From Actinomyces ruminis (lineage in GTDB: Bacteria > Actinomycetota > Actinomycetes > Actinomycetales > Actinomycetaceae): 64,000 nt of DNA. Below the pieces are notes generated by a model, which worked only from the letters and a program-made list of their open reading frames with translations, ran no database searches and was not told the origin of the DNA. Within the stretch, counting starts at the first letter, position 1. Each line of letters opens with the position of its first letter. The position numbers and the translations under genes were made by a program. The stretch is from the NCBI RefSeq assembly GCF_002154335.2, contig NZ_MTPX02000051.1, forward strand, positions 62,001 to 126,000, in the 5' to 3' direction. Shown piece by piece: positions 8,951 to 17,460 of this stretch.

Positions 8951-10240
8951 GTGTTCTTCGCCCGCCTGCTGCACCGCTCCTTCACCCGCCAACTGTGGCG
9001 CCGTTCCCTGATCGGCCTGACCGTGGCACTGTGCGCCTCCATCTCCGTGGCCATGCTCGGCGTCGTGCTCGACGTCGGTGACAAGCTGAACGCCGAGCTG
9101 ACCGCCTACGGCTCCAACATCGTGGTCCAGCCCAAGGCCGACGCGGTCGTCTCCAGCCTTTACGAGACCGAGGAGACCACTGAGGCCACCGCCTTCATCG
9201 ACGAGGCCGAGGTACCGGGCATCAAGACGATTTTCTGGGCCTACAACATCGTCGACTTCGCCGCCGAGCTCACCGGTCGCGTCGACGTGGCCTCCGCCTC
9301 CGGCCGGGCCATGGACCTGGCCGTTACCGGCACCTGGTTCGACAAGGAGCTGAACCTGTCCACAGGCCAGACCACCACCGCCGGGGTCACCACCCTGCGC
9401 TCCTGGTGGACCCTGGAGGGCGCCTGGCCCGCCGACGACGCCGAGGAGGCCGTCGTCGGCTCCAGCCTCGCCCGGCGCCTCGGCGTGGGCGTGGGCGACA
9501 CGCTCACCCTGTCCGGCACGACCGGCGAGCGGGTCCTGACCATCACCGGGGTGTACACCTCCGGCGATGACGACGACGAATCCCTGTACGCCCCGCTGGC
9601 GGTGGTCCAGGAGCTCACCGGACACGTCGGCCAGGTCGACAAGGTCGAGGTCAAGGCCCTGACCACTCCGGAAAACGACTTGTCGCGCAAGGCGGCCCGC
9701 AACCCCAACGTCCTGTCCGCCGCCGAGTGGGAGACCTGGTACTGCACCGCCTACGCGTCCTCCATCACCTACCAGATCGAGGAGGTCATGCCCGGCGCGG
9801 TCGCCAAGCAGGTGCGCCAGGTGGCCGCCGTCGAGGGCAAGGTGCTGGAGAAGACCCAGGCGCTGATGATCCTGATGACCGTCCTCAGCCTGGTTGCTGC
9901 GGTGCTGGCCGTCGCCTCCCTGACCAGCGCCTCCCTGGTGGAGCGCACCGCCGAGTTCGCCCTGCTCAAGGCGGTGGGTGCCTCCTCCGCCTCCATCAAC
10001 CGGCTGATCTTGGCCGAGACCGCCGTCATTGGCGTGGTCGGCACGGCGGTGGGGGCGCTGGCCGGCTCCGGCATCGCCCAGCTGATCGGTCAGGTGGTCT
10101 TCGGCTCGACCATCACCATGCGGCCCATGGTGTACGTGCTGGTGGTGGTACTGGTGGCACTGGTGCTACTGGTCGCCACCGCCTCCTCGCTGCGCACCAT
10201 TCTTCGGATCCAGCCCGCGACCGCCCTGCACAAGCGGTGA
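8951..10240 (+). CDS. FtsX-type ABC permease, first of two (P19/FTR1 system)
   Basis: 429-residue MacB/FtsX-fold permease that does not move solute through a classical channel; the family transmits mechanical work across the membrane. It has an N-terminal helix (about 18-40), a large extracytoplasmic MacB_PCD domain (about 45-290), and three C-terminal helices with the FtsX motif ALLKAVGASSASINRLI. The GTG at 8951 is one base after the preceding TGA, so translation is coupled. It corresponds to Cj1661 in the Campylobacter system. It should pair with the next permease and with the ATPase at 11549. Confidence 0.9.
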   Translation: MFFARLLHRSFTRQLWRRSLIGLTVALCASISVAMLGVVLDVGDKLNAELTAYGSNIVVQPKADAVVSSLYETEETTEATAFIDEAEVPGIKTIFWAYNIVDFAAELTGRVDVASASGRAMDLAVTGTWFDKELNLSTGQTTTAGVTTLRSWWTLEGAWPADDAEEAVVGSSLARRLGVGVGDTLTLSGTTGERVLTITGVYTSGDDDDESLYAPLAVVQELTGHVGQVDKVEVKALTTPENDLSRKAARNPNVLSAAEWETWYCTAYASSITYQIEEVMPGAVAKQVRQVAAVEGKVLEKTQALMILMTVLSLVAAVLAVASLTSASLVERTAEFALLKAVGASSASINRLILAETAVIGVVGTAVGALAGSGIAQLIGQVVFGSTITMRPMVYVLVVVLVALVLLVATASSLRTILRIQPATALHKR

Positions 10241-10248
10241 GGAGGAAC

Positions 10249-11547
10249 ATGCCTACTCGCTCCGGCGTCGGCCGGCCCATGACCAACCGGCGCATGTTCG
10301 TCACTATGCTCATCGGCGCCATGCTGCGACGCCGCTCCCGTGCGCTGGCCGCGATCGGATCCTCCGTAGTGGGCGCTGCGACCTTGTTCTGCCTGGCCGC
10401 CATCTGCCTGGCCGTGCCCGCGCAGATGAGCGCGAGATGCGCCAGTTCGGCGCCAACCTCATCGTGGTGCCCGTAGACACCGATGCGGTGGCCGCCACGG
10501 CGGATGCCAGCGGGACGCAGACGGCGCGCATCAGCGACACCGACCTGGCACTCGTGGATACCGCCGTCGCCGCGGCCACCGGCACCAGCGCCGAGCAGTT
10601 GGCCACCGCCGCCTACCGCTACGAAACCATTCGCATCAACGTTCCCCCTACCTGCTTGCCGGCATCGACGTCGACGCGGTGCGCGCCCTCAACGGACACT
10701 GGGAGATCGACGGCGACTGGCCCGACACGGGCCAGGTGCTGGTCGGGCTCAACGTGGCCGAGAACGCCGGGCTCAGCCTGGCTCCACCGTCAACGCCGAA
10801 TACCTGTCCAGTGACAACCTCGCCTTGGTCGGGGACGAACCGGACACTGCGACCGCGGCAGCCACCGGTGACCCGGCCAAATCCGACGAGACCGCCGCGG
10901 GACAGGCCCAGTGGCGGGTGTCCGGCATCGTCGACACCGGCGGGGAGGAGGACGACATCGTCTACGTCCCCACCGCCGCCCTGGAGTCCCTGACCGCCAC
11001 CGCCGACGCCGGCTACGACGTGGTGGAGTTCTCGATCGACACCTCCGCCGTCGGCGTGGACGAGGTGGCCGCCGCCGTGGCCGACTCCGACGCCGCCGGG
11101 CGCCTAGCCGCCCAGCCCGTCTCTAAGATCTCCAGCGGCGATACCCGCATCATCACCATGCTCAACACCCTGTTCTGGGTGGTGGCCGTCGTGGTGCTGG
11201 GGCTGACCCTCGTGGGGGTGTCCACCACCATGACCGTCGTCGTCGCCGAACGCCGCAACGAAATCGGCCTGCGCAAGGCCCTGGGCGCCTCCGGGCGCTC
11301 CATCGCCACCGAGTTCTTCGCCGAGGCGGCCCTACTGGGGCTGATTGGCGGGCTGGTCGGCACCGCCATCGGCTACGGGCTGGCCGTCGCCGTCGGCTTG
11401 GGCGTATTCGACCGCCCCATCGGATTCAACTGGTGGCTGGCGGCCGCCTCCGTCGCACTGACGACGCTGGTCGCCGTCGTCGCCTCCTACTCACCGGTGC
11501 GCCGCGCCTCGCGCATCGACCCCGCGCTCGTCCTCAGAGAGGAATGA
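10249..11547 (+). CDS. FtsX-type ABC permease, second of two, three frameshifts
   Basis: Second MacB/FtsX permease of the iron locus, with the same layout: N-terminal helix, extracytoplasmic domain, C-terminal helices with EIGLRKALGASGRSIATEFF. The ATG at 10249 follows GGAGGAAC. Three losses break it: near 10432 (AGATGAGCGCGAG), near 10645 (GTTCCCCCTAC, five C where six keep frame) and near 10782 (CTGGCTCCACC, GGG reduced to GG). Repair joins VPAQM to EMRQFGANLIVVPV, then INVPPYLLAGIDVDA, then LSLGSTVNAEYLSS, giving about 433 residues. The cluster of losses in a gene otherwise conserved in sequence and synteny favours read error over decay. Confidence 0.8.
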
Positions 11548-11548
11548 C

Positions 11549-12382
11549 ATGACCGACATGCTCGCCGAGACGGAAACCGGTTCGCAGGACCCACAGCCGG
11601 ACGCGGGGGCCGCCGACTTGCTGCTCGAACTGCGGCACGTGTCCAAGATCTACGGCGACCTGCACGCCGTCGACGACCTCAGCCTTCAGGTGCCGCGCGG
11701 GCAGTGGCTGTCCGTCGTCGGCTCCTCCGGCTCCGGCAAGACCACCCTGATGAACATCATCGGCTGCATGGACACCCCCACCCGCGGCTCCGTGCTCCTG
11801 GACGGGCGCGAACTCGGGCGGATGAACGCCTCCCAGCTGACCGACATCCGCAAGCACGTCATCGGCCTGGTCTTCCAGCAGTTCCACCTCATCCCACACC
11901 TGACCGCCATCGAGAACGTGATGGTCGCCCAGTACTACCACTCCATGACCGACCAGAAGGAGGCGCTGGCGGCCCTGGAGAACGTGGGTCTGGCCGAGCG
12001 CGCCCACCACCTGCCCTCGCAGCTGTCCGGCGGCGAGCAGCAGCGCGTGTGCATCGCCCGCGCGCTGATCAACCACCCCGAGCTCGTGCTCGCCGACGAG
12101 CCCACCGGCAACCTCGATGAGGCGAACGAACAGCTGGTCCTGGACATCTTCGCCCGCCTGCACGCAGCCGGCACGACCCTGATCGTGGTAACCCACGACG
12201 CCCACGTGGCCTCCTGTGCGCAACGCCAGATCCTGCTCAACCACGGGCGGCTGGTGGGGGAGAAGCTCAACGCCGCGGGCGCCGGACGCCGAGAAAAGGA
12301 CATGCTCGACTTCGGACAGGACGAGCCGGCCGCCCCGGCAGGCGATGCGTTCGCACCCGGCGGTGAGGAGGCACAGGCATGA
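11549..12382 (+). CDS. ABC transporter ATPase of the P19/FTR1 system (MacB/LolD-like)
   Basis: Intact 277-residue ATPase. Walker A is GSSGSGKTT, the Q-loop is VFQQFHLIPHLTAIENV, the signature is LSGGEQQRVCIARAL, Walker B is LVLADEPTGNLDE, and the H-loop is LIVVTHDAHVA. It belongs to the MacB/LolD/FtsE class that drives FtsX-type permeases, matching its two neighbours (Cj1663 position). The ATG at 11549 lies 1 bp after the preceding TGA. Its last codons overlap the start of the FMN-binding gene (ATGA), so the two are translationally coupled. A C-terminal tail of about 40 residues (GAGRREKDMLDFGQDEP onward) extends past the ATPase fold. Confidence 0.92.
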   Translation: MTDMLAETETGSQDPQPDAGAADLLLELRHVSKIYGDLHAVDDLSLQVPRGQWLSVVGSSGSGKTTLMNIIGCMDTPTRGSVLLDGRELGRMNASQLTDIRKHVIGLVFQQFHLIPHLTAIENVMVAQYYHSMTDQKEALAALENVGLAERAHHLPSQLSGGEQQRVCIARALINHPELVLADEPTGNLDEANEQLVLDIFARLHAAGTTLIVVTHDAHVASCAQRQILLNHGRLVGEKLNAAGAGRREKDMLDFGQDEPAAPAGDAFAPGGEEAQA

Positions 12383-12930
12383 GGCGGCGTTCGCATATCC
12401 CGGCCGCGACGCCCCCTGCCGCTTACGCCGCCCGACGTGCCCTGGCCGCCGTCGGCGCCGTCCTGGCGACCGCCGGCCTGGCCGGCTGCGGCGGAGGGGA
12501 GGTGACCCCCGCGCAGGACGAGTACGCCGGCCGCGCCCAGACCCAGAACCCGACGGCGCTCGCCACCGTCGGCTCCGATGACACTCCCACCGCCTCCGCC
12601 ACCCCGACCGGCGGCCCCTATGCCGATGGGGAGTACACCGTCAGCGAGTCCTACGGGGTCGTGGACGGCGTGGTGGAGGAGGACTCCATCGACGTCACCC
12701 TCGCCCTGGAGGGCGGCTACATCACCGACGTGTCCGTCACCGGCCATGCGCTGACCGGCACCTCCAAGGACTACATCTCCGGCTTTGTGGAGGAGATCGC
12801 GGGCGCCGTCGTCGGCCGCAGCATCGAGGACGCGCACGTTACCGCCCTGGCCGGGGCATCCAAGACCTCCACGGCGTTTAACGACGCCGTCGACGCGATC
12901 GCCGCGCAGGCCGCTGACGCCGCCAACTAA
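12379..12930 (+). CDS. FMN-binding lipoprotein (probable ApbE substrate)
   Basis: 183-residue exported protein with an N-terminal signal ending in lipobox GLAGCGGGE, a Thr/Pro/Ala linker, and one FMN-binding domain (about residues 80-180). That domain starts YADGEYTVSESYGVVDGVVEED and ends ALAGASKTSTAFNDAVDAIA. LAGASKTS resembles the (S/T)GAT/S-xx-(S/T) site at which ApbE attaches FMN through a phosphoester. The ApbE gene at the start of this locus supports this. In Campylobacter the equivalent slots hold thioredoxin-like genes, so a flavoprotein here suggests a different electron donor for extracytoplasmic iron handling. Last gene of the operon, overlapping the ATPase by 4 bp. Confidence 0.85.
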   Translation: MRRRSHIPAATPPAAYAARRALAAVGAVLATAGLAGCGGGEVTPAQDEYAGRAQTQNPTALATVGSDDTPTASATPTGGPYADGEYTVSESYGVVDGVVEEDSIDVTLALEGGYITDVSVTGHALTGTSKDYISGFVEEIAGAVVGRSIEDAHVTALAGASKTSTAFNDAVDAIAAQAADAAN

Positions 12931-13090
12931 CTAGGAGGGCGGTGGGAGAAGCAGGGGCTCAGCTTGCCAGCCGCCGGCACGCGCTGGTCTCTCAGGTACG
13001 CATTCGTCGCTGACGTACGCGTTTTAGAGGTTTCCCGGCTCTTCGTGTGCGCGTGGGTGTGTCGGTTCTGGGCCGGTGCTGTGATGTGGT

Positions 13091-13314
13091 GGTCGTGTTC
13101 GGGTGTGGGAGGTCGTATTCGGGTTCATAGGGTCGTATTCGGCAGGCGCCGGCTTACCGAGATCGTCCTCATCATCCCCAAACCCTCCACATTCGCGAGG
13201 GTTTGGGGCGAAACAGGGCGTTCTCGCCGAACACAGGACGACGTCGGGCCAATGAGGACGACGTCGGACCGGTGGGGACGTTCTCGGGTCGATGAGGACG
13301 ATGCCGCGCGCGGG
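13091..13314. repeat. Phased 20-bp repeat array around a central hairpin
   Basis: Left arm: GGTCGTGTTC, GGTCGTATTC and GGTCGTATTC begin at 13091, 13111 and 13131, exactly 20 bp apart. Right arm: AGGGCG, AGGACG, AGGACG, GGGACG and AGGACG begin at 13215, 13235, 13255, 13275 and 13295, again exactly 20 bp apart, within units like AGGACGACGTCGGGCCAATG. An inverted copy of GATGAGGACGAT occurs at 13162-13173. Between the arms is a 12-bp hairpin at 13176-13208. The units are degenerate and have no spacers of constant repeat/variable character, so this is not CRISPR. Confidence 0.75.
13176..13208. other. 12-bp perfect hairpin at the centre of the 13.1-13.3 kb array
   Basis: CCCCAAACCCTC (13176-13187) and GAGGGTTTGGGG (13197-13208) are perfectly complementary around a 9-nt loop (CACATTCGC). 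No T-run follows on either strand, so an intrinsic terminator is not the obvious reading, although actinobacterial terminators often lack U tracts. Its position at the switch point between left and right repeat arms suggests it belongs to the array. Confidence 0.7.
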
Positions 13315-13380
13315 TTGTCGGTGCGAGCGTGGTGCTTTAGAACGGCGTGTCGTGGGGATGCCTGCTGCCGGCCTCCCCGG

Positions 13381-13531
13381 TTTGGACCGCTTGCCCCTGT
13401 TTGGACCGCGTAAGTCTATTTGGACCGCTGTCCCCTGTTTGGACCGTCGTTGTGTGCCGCGTGGGCGGTCCAAACCGACGTAAGGGGTCCAAACCGACGT
13501 GGGCGGTCCAAACCGACGTAAGGGGTCCAAA
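13381..13531. repeat. Mirror-image array of TTTGGACCG repeats with exact 19-bp period
   Basis: TTTGGACCG begins at 13381, 13400, 13419 and 13438. After a 19-bp switch segment, the reverse complement CGGTCCAAA (or GGGTCCAAA) begins at 13466, 13485, 13504 and 13523. Every step is 19 bp, four units each way. On the right arm the linker is nearly constant (CCGACGTAAG or CCGACGTGGG) and alternates, making a 38-bp super-repeat. As RNA or single-stranded DNA the block could fold into a long cruciform with about 9-bp paired steps. No gene overlaps it. Confidence 0.85.
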
Positions 13532-14025
13532 CTCGGGACGGTGCGGCGTCGATGCGCAGTCGAAGCAGGCCTGGATACAGGTCTGGCCGGGAGGGGAGGC
13601 AGGAGCAGGCGGCCCGGCATCAGACCACGCGGCGGCCGAGGTTCGGCGAGCCGATGTTCGTCAGGTCAGGTGGTGTGTATCCGCCGCTGGGCGTGTAGTG
13701 GTGGTGTGGCCGGGCTTCCCCCTTTCATCGGGGTCTGGCAGATCGAGCGGAGCCCCGCCCACAGGGAACGTGTTCTTACGGCCCGCACATCTATCCGCGA
13801 GAGTCAAGCACCGACCCGGATTATCCCGCCAGACCATAATCACCCCGCCCCTCCCACACCACACCAACCAAAACCCCGACCTAAAGCAACCCGCTCACGC
13901 CGATAACTCGCGCGCACCGCGCCCGCCGACCGGCCGTCATCGGGCGGCCTTCACCATGGGCGCGCCACTCGTCAGCCCACCACACCCGAAAACGCGAGGA
14001 GCCGGTTTCCCCGCGCTCGGCACCC

Positions 14026-14044
14026 GCAAACCTCCAACACGTGT
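14026..14044 (+). repeat. Dispersed copy of the GCAAACCTCCAA...CACGTGT sequence
   Basis: GCAAACCTCCAACACGTGT here is two bases shorter than, and otherwise identical to, the right arm of the large hairpin at 47811-47865. The matching left arm is absent here. It suggests a dispersed element with intact (47.8 kb) and partial (14.0 kb) copies. Confidence 0.5.
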
Positions 14045-14132
14045 ACGTGTGACGGAAAGCCATACGTCGGCACCGCGCAGCCGTCCGCGAAGCCACATGG
14101 GAAACATCCAGGTCGCCCGTTACGCTGGTGGT

Positions 14133-14605
14133 ATGCCGCAGTTCGAACCAGCCAGCGCTGCCGACGCCCCCGCCGCTCCGGCTCCGGTGGACGTCGACCG
14201 GGTCATGGACTGCGTGCGCCGCCTGGGTCTGCGCTTCTTCCTCGATGATGAGGGCGACGTCGGCATCCCCTGGCGCTACGTCACCGTTCACGCCATCTTC
14301 CAGGGCGACCGTGCCCTGCAGCTGCGCGGCGTGTGGCACCGCATCGCCGACACCGAGCACCTGGCCGAACTGCGGCGCCTGGTGGAGGACTGGAACGCCA
14401 CCCGTATTGGCCCCAAGGCTACCTGACCATCGCCGACGGCGGCGTGGTGCGGCTGCACGGGGAGGTCACCTACCCGCTGGCCGCCGGCATGACGGACGCG
14501 CAGCTGGAGGACTTCATCTTCACCGGCTGTCGGCTCATCGTTGCCCTCATGCGGGAGGCGGAGGATGTCTTCCCCGATCCCATCCGCGGAAGGCTGGAGC
14601 CATGA
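14133..14605 (+). CDS. YbjN-domain protein, first copy, one frameshift
   Basis: Small YbjN (type III secretion chaperone-like fold) protein. The family is common in actinobacteria and its molecular role is not established. The ATG at 14133 is followed by an Ala/Pro-rich start, then DRVMDCVRRLGLRFFLDDEG, VHAIFQGDRALQLRGVWHR and LRRLVEDWNATRIGPKG. After the break come YLTIADGGVVRLHGEVTYPL and FIFTGCRLIVALMREAEDVFP. One base is missing near 14419 (CCCAAGGCTACC; GGG expected). Repair gives 157 residues. Its stop overlaps the start of the second YbjN gene, and the pair precedes miaA with overlapping start/stop codons, so the three are likely one transcript. Confidence 0.8.
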
Positions 14606-15295
14606 GCCGCCGACCGGGCCGGCATTGGACCGGCTTTATCGCGCGCCTGTTCGGCAAGTCTTGGGACCAACGCGTCCCCCACGAGCGGGACAACCCGACC
14701 GACGTGCGGCCAGCCCACCGTGGGGGCGGCCGTCGGCTGAGTCACCCCGGGACGGTGGACCTGTCCGACTTCGACATCGACTACCCCGAGCATACCGGTG
14801 CCCACTCCGAGTCACCGCCCGGCTCGGCTCAAGCCCCCCGCACCGCCTCGCTCGGACACCACAACGGCGAGTTGCCCACCCCGCTGACGCTGGATCGCAT
14901 CGAGCCATGCTCACCGGGCCCATGGGCTACGGGGTGCGCCGCCATCGCGAGGACGACCACGTGTGCCTGCTGGGCACCTGGGACAGCTTCCCCTTCGTCA
15001 TTGAGATACCCGAGGGACACGACGACTGGCTGCTGGTGTCCGGGGACTGGGAGAAGCCAGCCTCCGAGAGCGAGCGCGACGAGCTGGCGGCCTCTGTCAA
15101 CGACTGGAACCGCGACAAGTACTTCCCGACGGTCGCCCTGGTGGACACCCCCGCCGGTCCGCTCGTGCGCGCCACCTACCTGGTGGGGATGGAGCCGGGC
15201 GTCACCGACGCGCAGTTGCGCCTGCACCTGGACACCGCCCTATCCGCCTGCACCCAGCTCTCAGCCGGGTCCAACCCCTGCTGCCCGAACTGTGA
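14602..15295 (+). CDS. YbjN-domain protein, second copy with N-terminal extension, two frameshifts
   Basis: Begins at ATG 14602 inside the preceding stop (ATGA). About 105 residues of low-complexity, charged N-terminus (SRRPGRHWTGFIARLFGKSW and following) precede the YbjN domain, which starts around AMLTGPMGYGVRRHREDDHV and includes WDSFPFVIEIPEGHDDWLLV and ASVNDWNRDKYFPTVALVD. Single bases appear lost near 14911 (GAGCCATGC; GAGGCCATGC expected) and near 15272 (GCCGGGTCC). With both restored the frame ends VQPLLPEL at TGA 15293-15295, which overlaps the miaA GTG. Length about 231 residues. It probably arose by duplication of the upstream gene. Confidence 0.72.
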
Positions 15296-16268
15296 ACGCC
15301 CAGACCCCACCCGTGCAGGTGGCGGTGGTCGGCCCCACCGCCAGCGGCAAATCCGAGCTCGCCCTGGACCTGGCCGATGCCCTGGGAGGGGCGGCCGAGA
15401 TGGTCAACGCCGACGCCTTCCAGCTCTACCGGGGCATGGATGTCGGCACCGCCAAGCTCTCCCTCGCCGAACGCCGCGGCTACCCCCACCACCAGCTCGA
15501 TGTGCTGGACGTGCGCCAGGAGGCCAACGTCGCCGCCTATCAGACGCACGCCCGCACCGACCTGCAGGGCATTGCCGAGCGCGGCAATCGGGCCGTCATC
15601 GTGGGCGGATCCGGTCTGTATGTGCGCGCCGTCACCGACGCCTGGACTTCCCCGGCACCGATCCCGAGCTGCGTGCCGCGCTGGAGGCCCGCGCCCGCGC
15701 GGACGGGACCGCCGCTATGTGGCAGGAGCTGCAACGGGTGGATCCCGACGCCGCCGCACGCATCGAGCCGGCCAACACGCGGCGTATTGTGCGCGCCCTG
15801 GAGGTGGTGCAACTCACCGGCCGGCCGTTCTCCGCCTCGCTGCCCCGCTACGCCGACCTCGTCCCCACCGTGCACCTGGCCGTGCGATGGGACCGCGCCG
15901 TGCTGAACCGACGCATCGATATGCGCGCCGAGGCCATGTTCGCCTCCGGCTTGCTGGAGGAGACCGCCGGCCTGCTTGAGGCCGGCCTGCGGGAGGGCCC
16001 GACCGCGCCACGCGCCATTGGCTATGCCCAGGCCATCGCCGTGCTCGAAGGCCGCATGTCACCGCCGGAGGCGGTTGCCGCCACCGCCGTCGCCACCCGC
16101 AAACTCGCCTCCCGGCAGCTGAAGTGGTTCCGCCGAGACCCGCGGGTGCACTGGCTCGACGTCGTTGCCGCCGAGGACACCTGGGCGTCCGGCGAGCGCG
16201 AGCGGGTCGTCGCCGAGGCCGTCCGACTCGTGCAAGCGGCCGATCGCCCCGGCGGGGCCGAGCGGTGA
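15292..16268 (+). CDS. miaA: tRNA dimethylallyltransferase, one frameshift
   Basis: Adds the dimethylallyl group to A37 of tRNAs, the substrate of MiaB (2368-4020). The GTG at 15292 overlaps the previous stop. The P-loop is VVGPTASGKSELALDLA, followed by EMVNADAFQLYRGMDVGTAKL, HHQLDVLDV and IVGGSGLYVRAV. After the break come DFPGTDPELRAALEARA, RRIVRALEVVQLTGRPFS, LREGPTAPRAIGYAQAI and TRKLASRQLKWFRRDPRVHW. The break is near 15646 (GACGCCTGGACTTCC); restoring CCC gives ALDFPGTDPEL and 325 residues, normal for MiaA. Since dapF-like and clpX genes follow, this is a housekeeping block. Confidence 0.9.
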
Positions 16269-16297
16269 CAGAGCGGGTTAGGCAATAGGGTGACCCC

Positions 16298-17267
16298 ATG
16301 ACCATTGCCCCCGGCCTGGTCGGCCGCACTCTCATCAAGGGCCACGCCGCCGGCTCCGACCTGCTGCTGTTGGTCGACCCCGAGCGGGAGGCCGCTTTCA
16401 CCGCCGCCGACGTCGCCGCAGTCTGCGACCGGCACACGGGCCTGGGAGCCGCCGGCCTGGTGCGGGTGGTGCACACCGCCGCCCTGCCCGGCACCGAGTC
16501 CTTCCGCACCGCCGTGCCCGAGGCCGAATGGTTCTTGGACTACTACCTGGCGGACGGCACTCCGGCCGCGGGCACGGCGGCCGCCTATGGCGACGCCTGC
16601 CGCCTGTTATCCGCCGTCCTGGACGCTGAGGGGCTGATGCCGCTGGCCGACGGCGATTCGGTCACTATCGGCACTCGCGGCGGCGCCCGCACCGTCACCC
16701 GTCTGGACGAGCTGTGGGCGGTCGACGCAGGGCCCGCCCGCCTGGCCGCTGTGAACGAGCCGGCCGCGGACCCGGCAGATGAGGCTGGGACACCGCGGTG
16801 CGCATCCCCGGACTGGCCGGGGAGTGGGCCGCCCTCAGCCTGGAGCTGTCCGGGCGGCACGCCGTCGTCGCCGTCGGGCAGGAGGCGGAACTGGACGCCG
16901 CCGAGCTTGACGACCCCGCGGCGAGTGAGACGATCGCCTACACACCCGCACCGCAGACGCCCCCGACCCTGGAACTGGTGGTGCCCCTGGGAGAGCACAC
17001 CGACCCGCAGACCGGTGCCACCATCGGTCGGGCCCGCGTGCGCGTGCTGGTACCGGGCGTAGGAGAGACCCGCGCCAGCGCCGAGGCTGCGGTGCGGCTG
17101 CGGTTGCCCTGCACGAGTGGACCGGGGACGGTGCCCCTGCGGACTACCTGCTGACCCTGCCCGATGGCCAGGTGGGCGTGCACGTGGGCGCCGCCCCACT
17201 CACGGACACCACCCCCCTGGTGCTGACCGGTCCGGTGGAGCTGATCGGGCGGATCACCTTTGCTTGA
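16298..17267 (+). CDS. DapF-like diaminopimelate epimerase homologue lacking both catalytic cysteines, two frameshifts
   Basis: The fold and landmarks follow DapF: IKGHAAGSDLLLLVD (normally FxKGHGTxNDF), WFLDYYLADGTPAAG, VTIGTRGGAR, ELVVPLGEHTD, VGETRASAEAA and GPVELIGRITFA. The two catalytic cysteines are absent. The MCGNGxR loop is replaced by AAYGDACR after a four-residue insertion, and the ACGTG loop by ASAEA. The substrate Asn residues of GTxND and NADG are also changed. Losses near 16785 (GAGGCTGGG) and 17097 (GTGCGGCTGCGG) break the frame; repair gives 323 residues. Actinomyces often use lysine rather than meso-DAP in peptidoglycan, which could relax selection. Another role in this fold is equally possible. 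Confidence 0.75.
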
Positions 17268-17460
17268 GCGCGTGGAGGCCCCAACCACAGGCGCCGCGAC
17301 CAGCGCCCGCCCCGAAGGCGAATGGGTGCCGGTATGTCTTCGCCCAGGGATTTGGTGTCAACACACCGGTCATTTGACTGTAGCCGTTGCGGCCTGCTGC
17401 CCGTAGGCTGGGACGGTGTCCGCAGCTGGCGGGCGCACCCGAAAACGGGAGGGAATCCAG

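Larger units (their letters stand above)
12931..14132. other. 1.2-kb gene-free gap with phased repeat arrays
   Basis: No open frame here resembles a protein. Long frames such as the minus frame over 13024-13620 simply translate the repeats into Pro/Arg-rich text. The gap holds two separate ~20-bp-period arrays (13091-13314 and 13381-13531), a 12-bp perfect hairpin (13176-13208), and a short sequence shared with the 47.8-kb hairpin (14026-14044). Promoter elements for the YbjN gene at 14133 should lie at the right end, but I see no convincing -35/-10 pair. Confidence 0.7.

Noticed and set aside
10645-10645. Programmed frameshifting
   Set aside because: No slippery heptamer/pseudoknot arrangement recurs, the affected genes are unrelated, and almost all breaks are lost bases in or next to short G/C runs.
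13091-13531. CRISPR array
   Set aside because: Units are 19-20 bp with no constant repeat/variable spacer split, are degenerate, and invert half-way; no cas genes are nearby.
13024-13620. Minus-strand 198-residue protein
   Set aside because: It is a translation of the repeat arrays, rich in Pro/Arg, without ribosome binding site, family motif or third-position signal.
14128-15906. A 592-residue fusion of a YbjN protein with MiaA
   Set aside because: It is an artefact of losses near 14911, 15272 and 15646 that place separate genes in one frame; GTG/TGA overlaps show the true boundaries.
17374-17409. clpX promoter with TTGACT and TAGGCT
   Set aside because: The spacing is about 24 bp, too long for a standard promoter; not listed as a feature.
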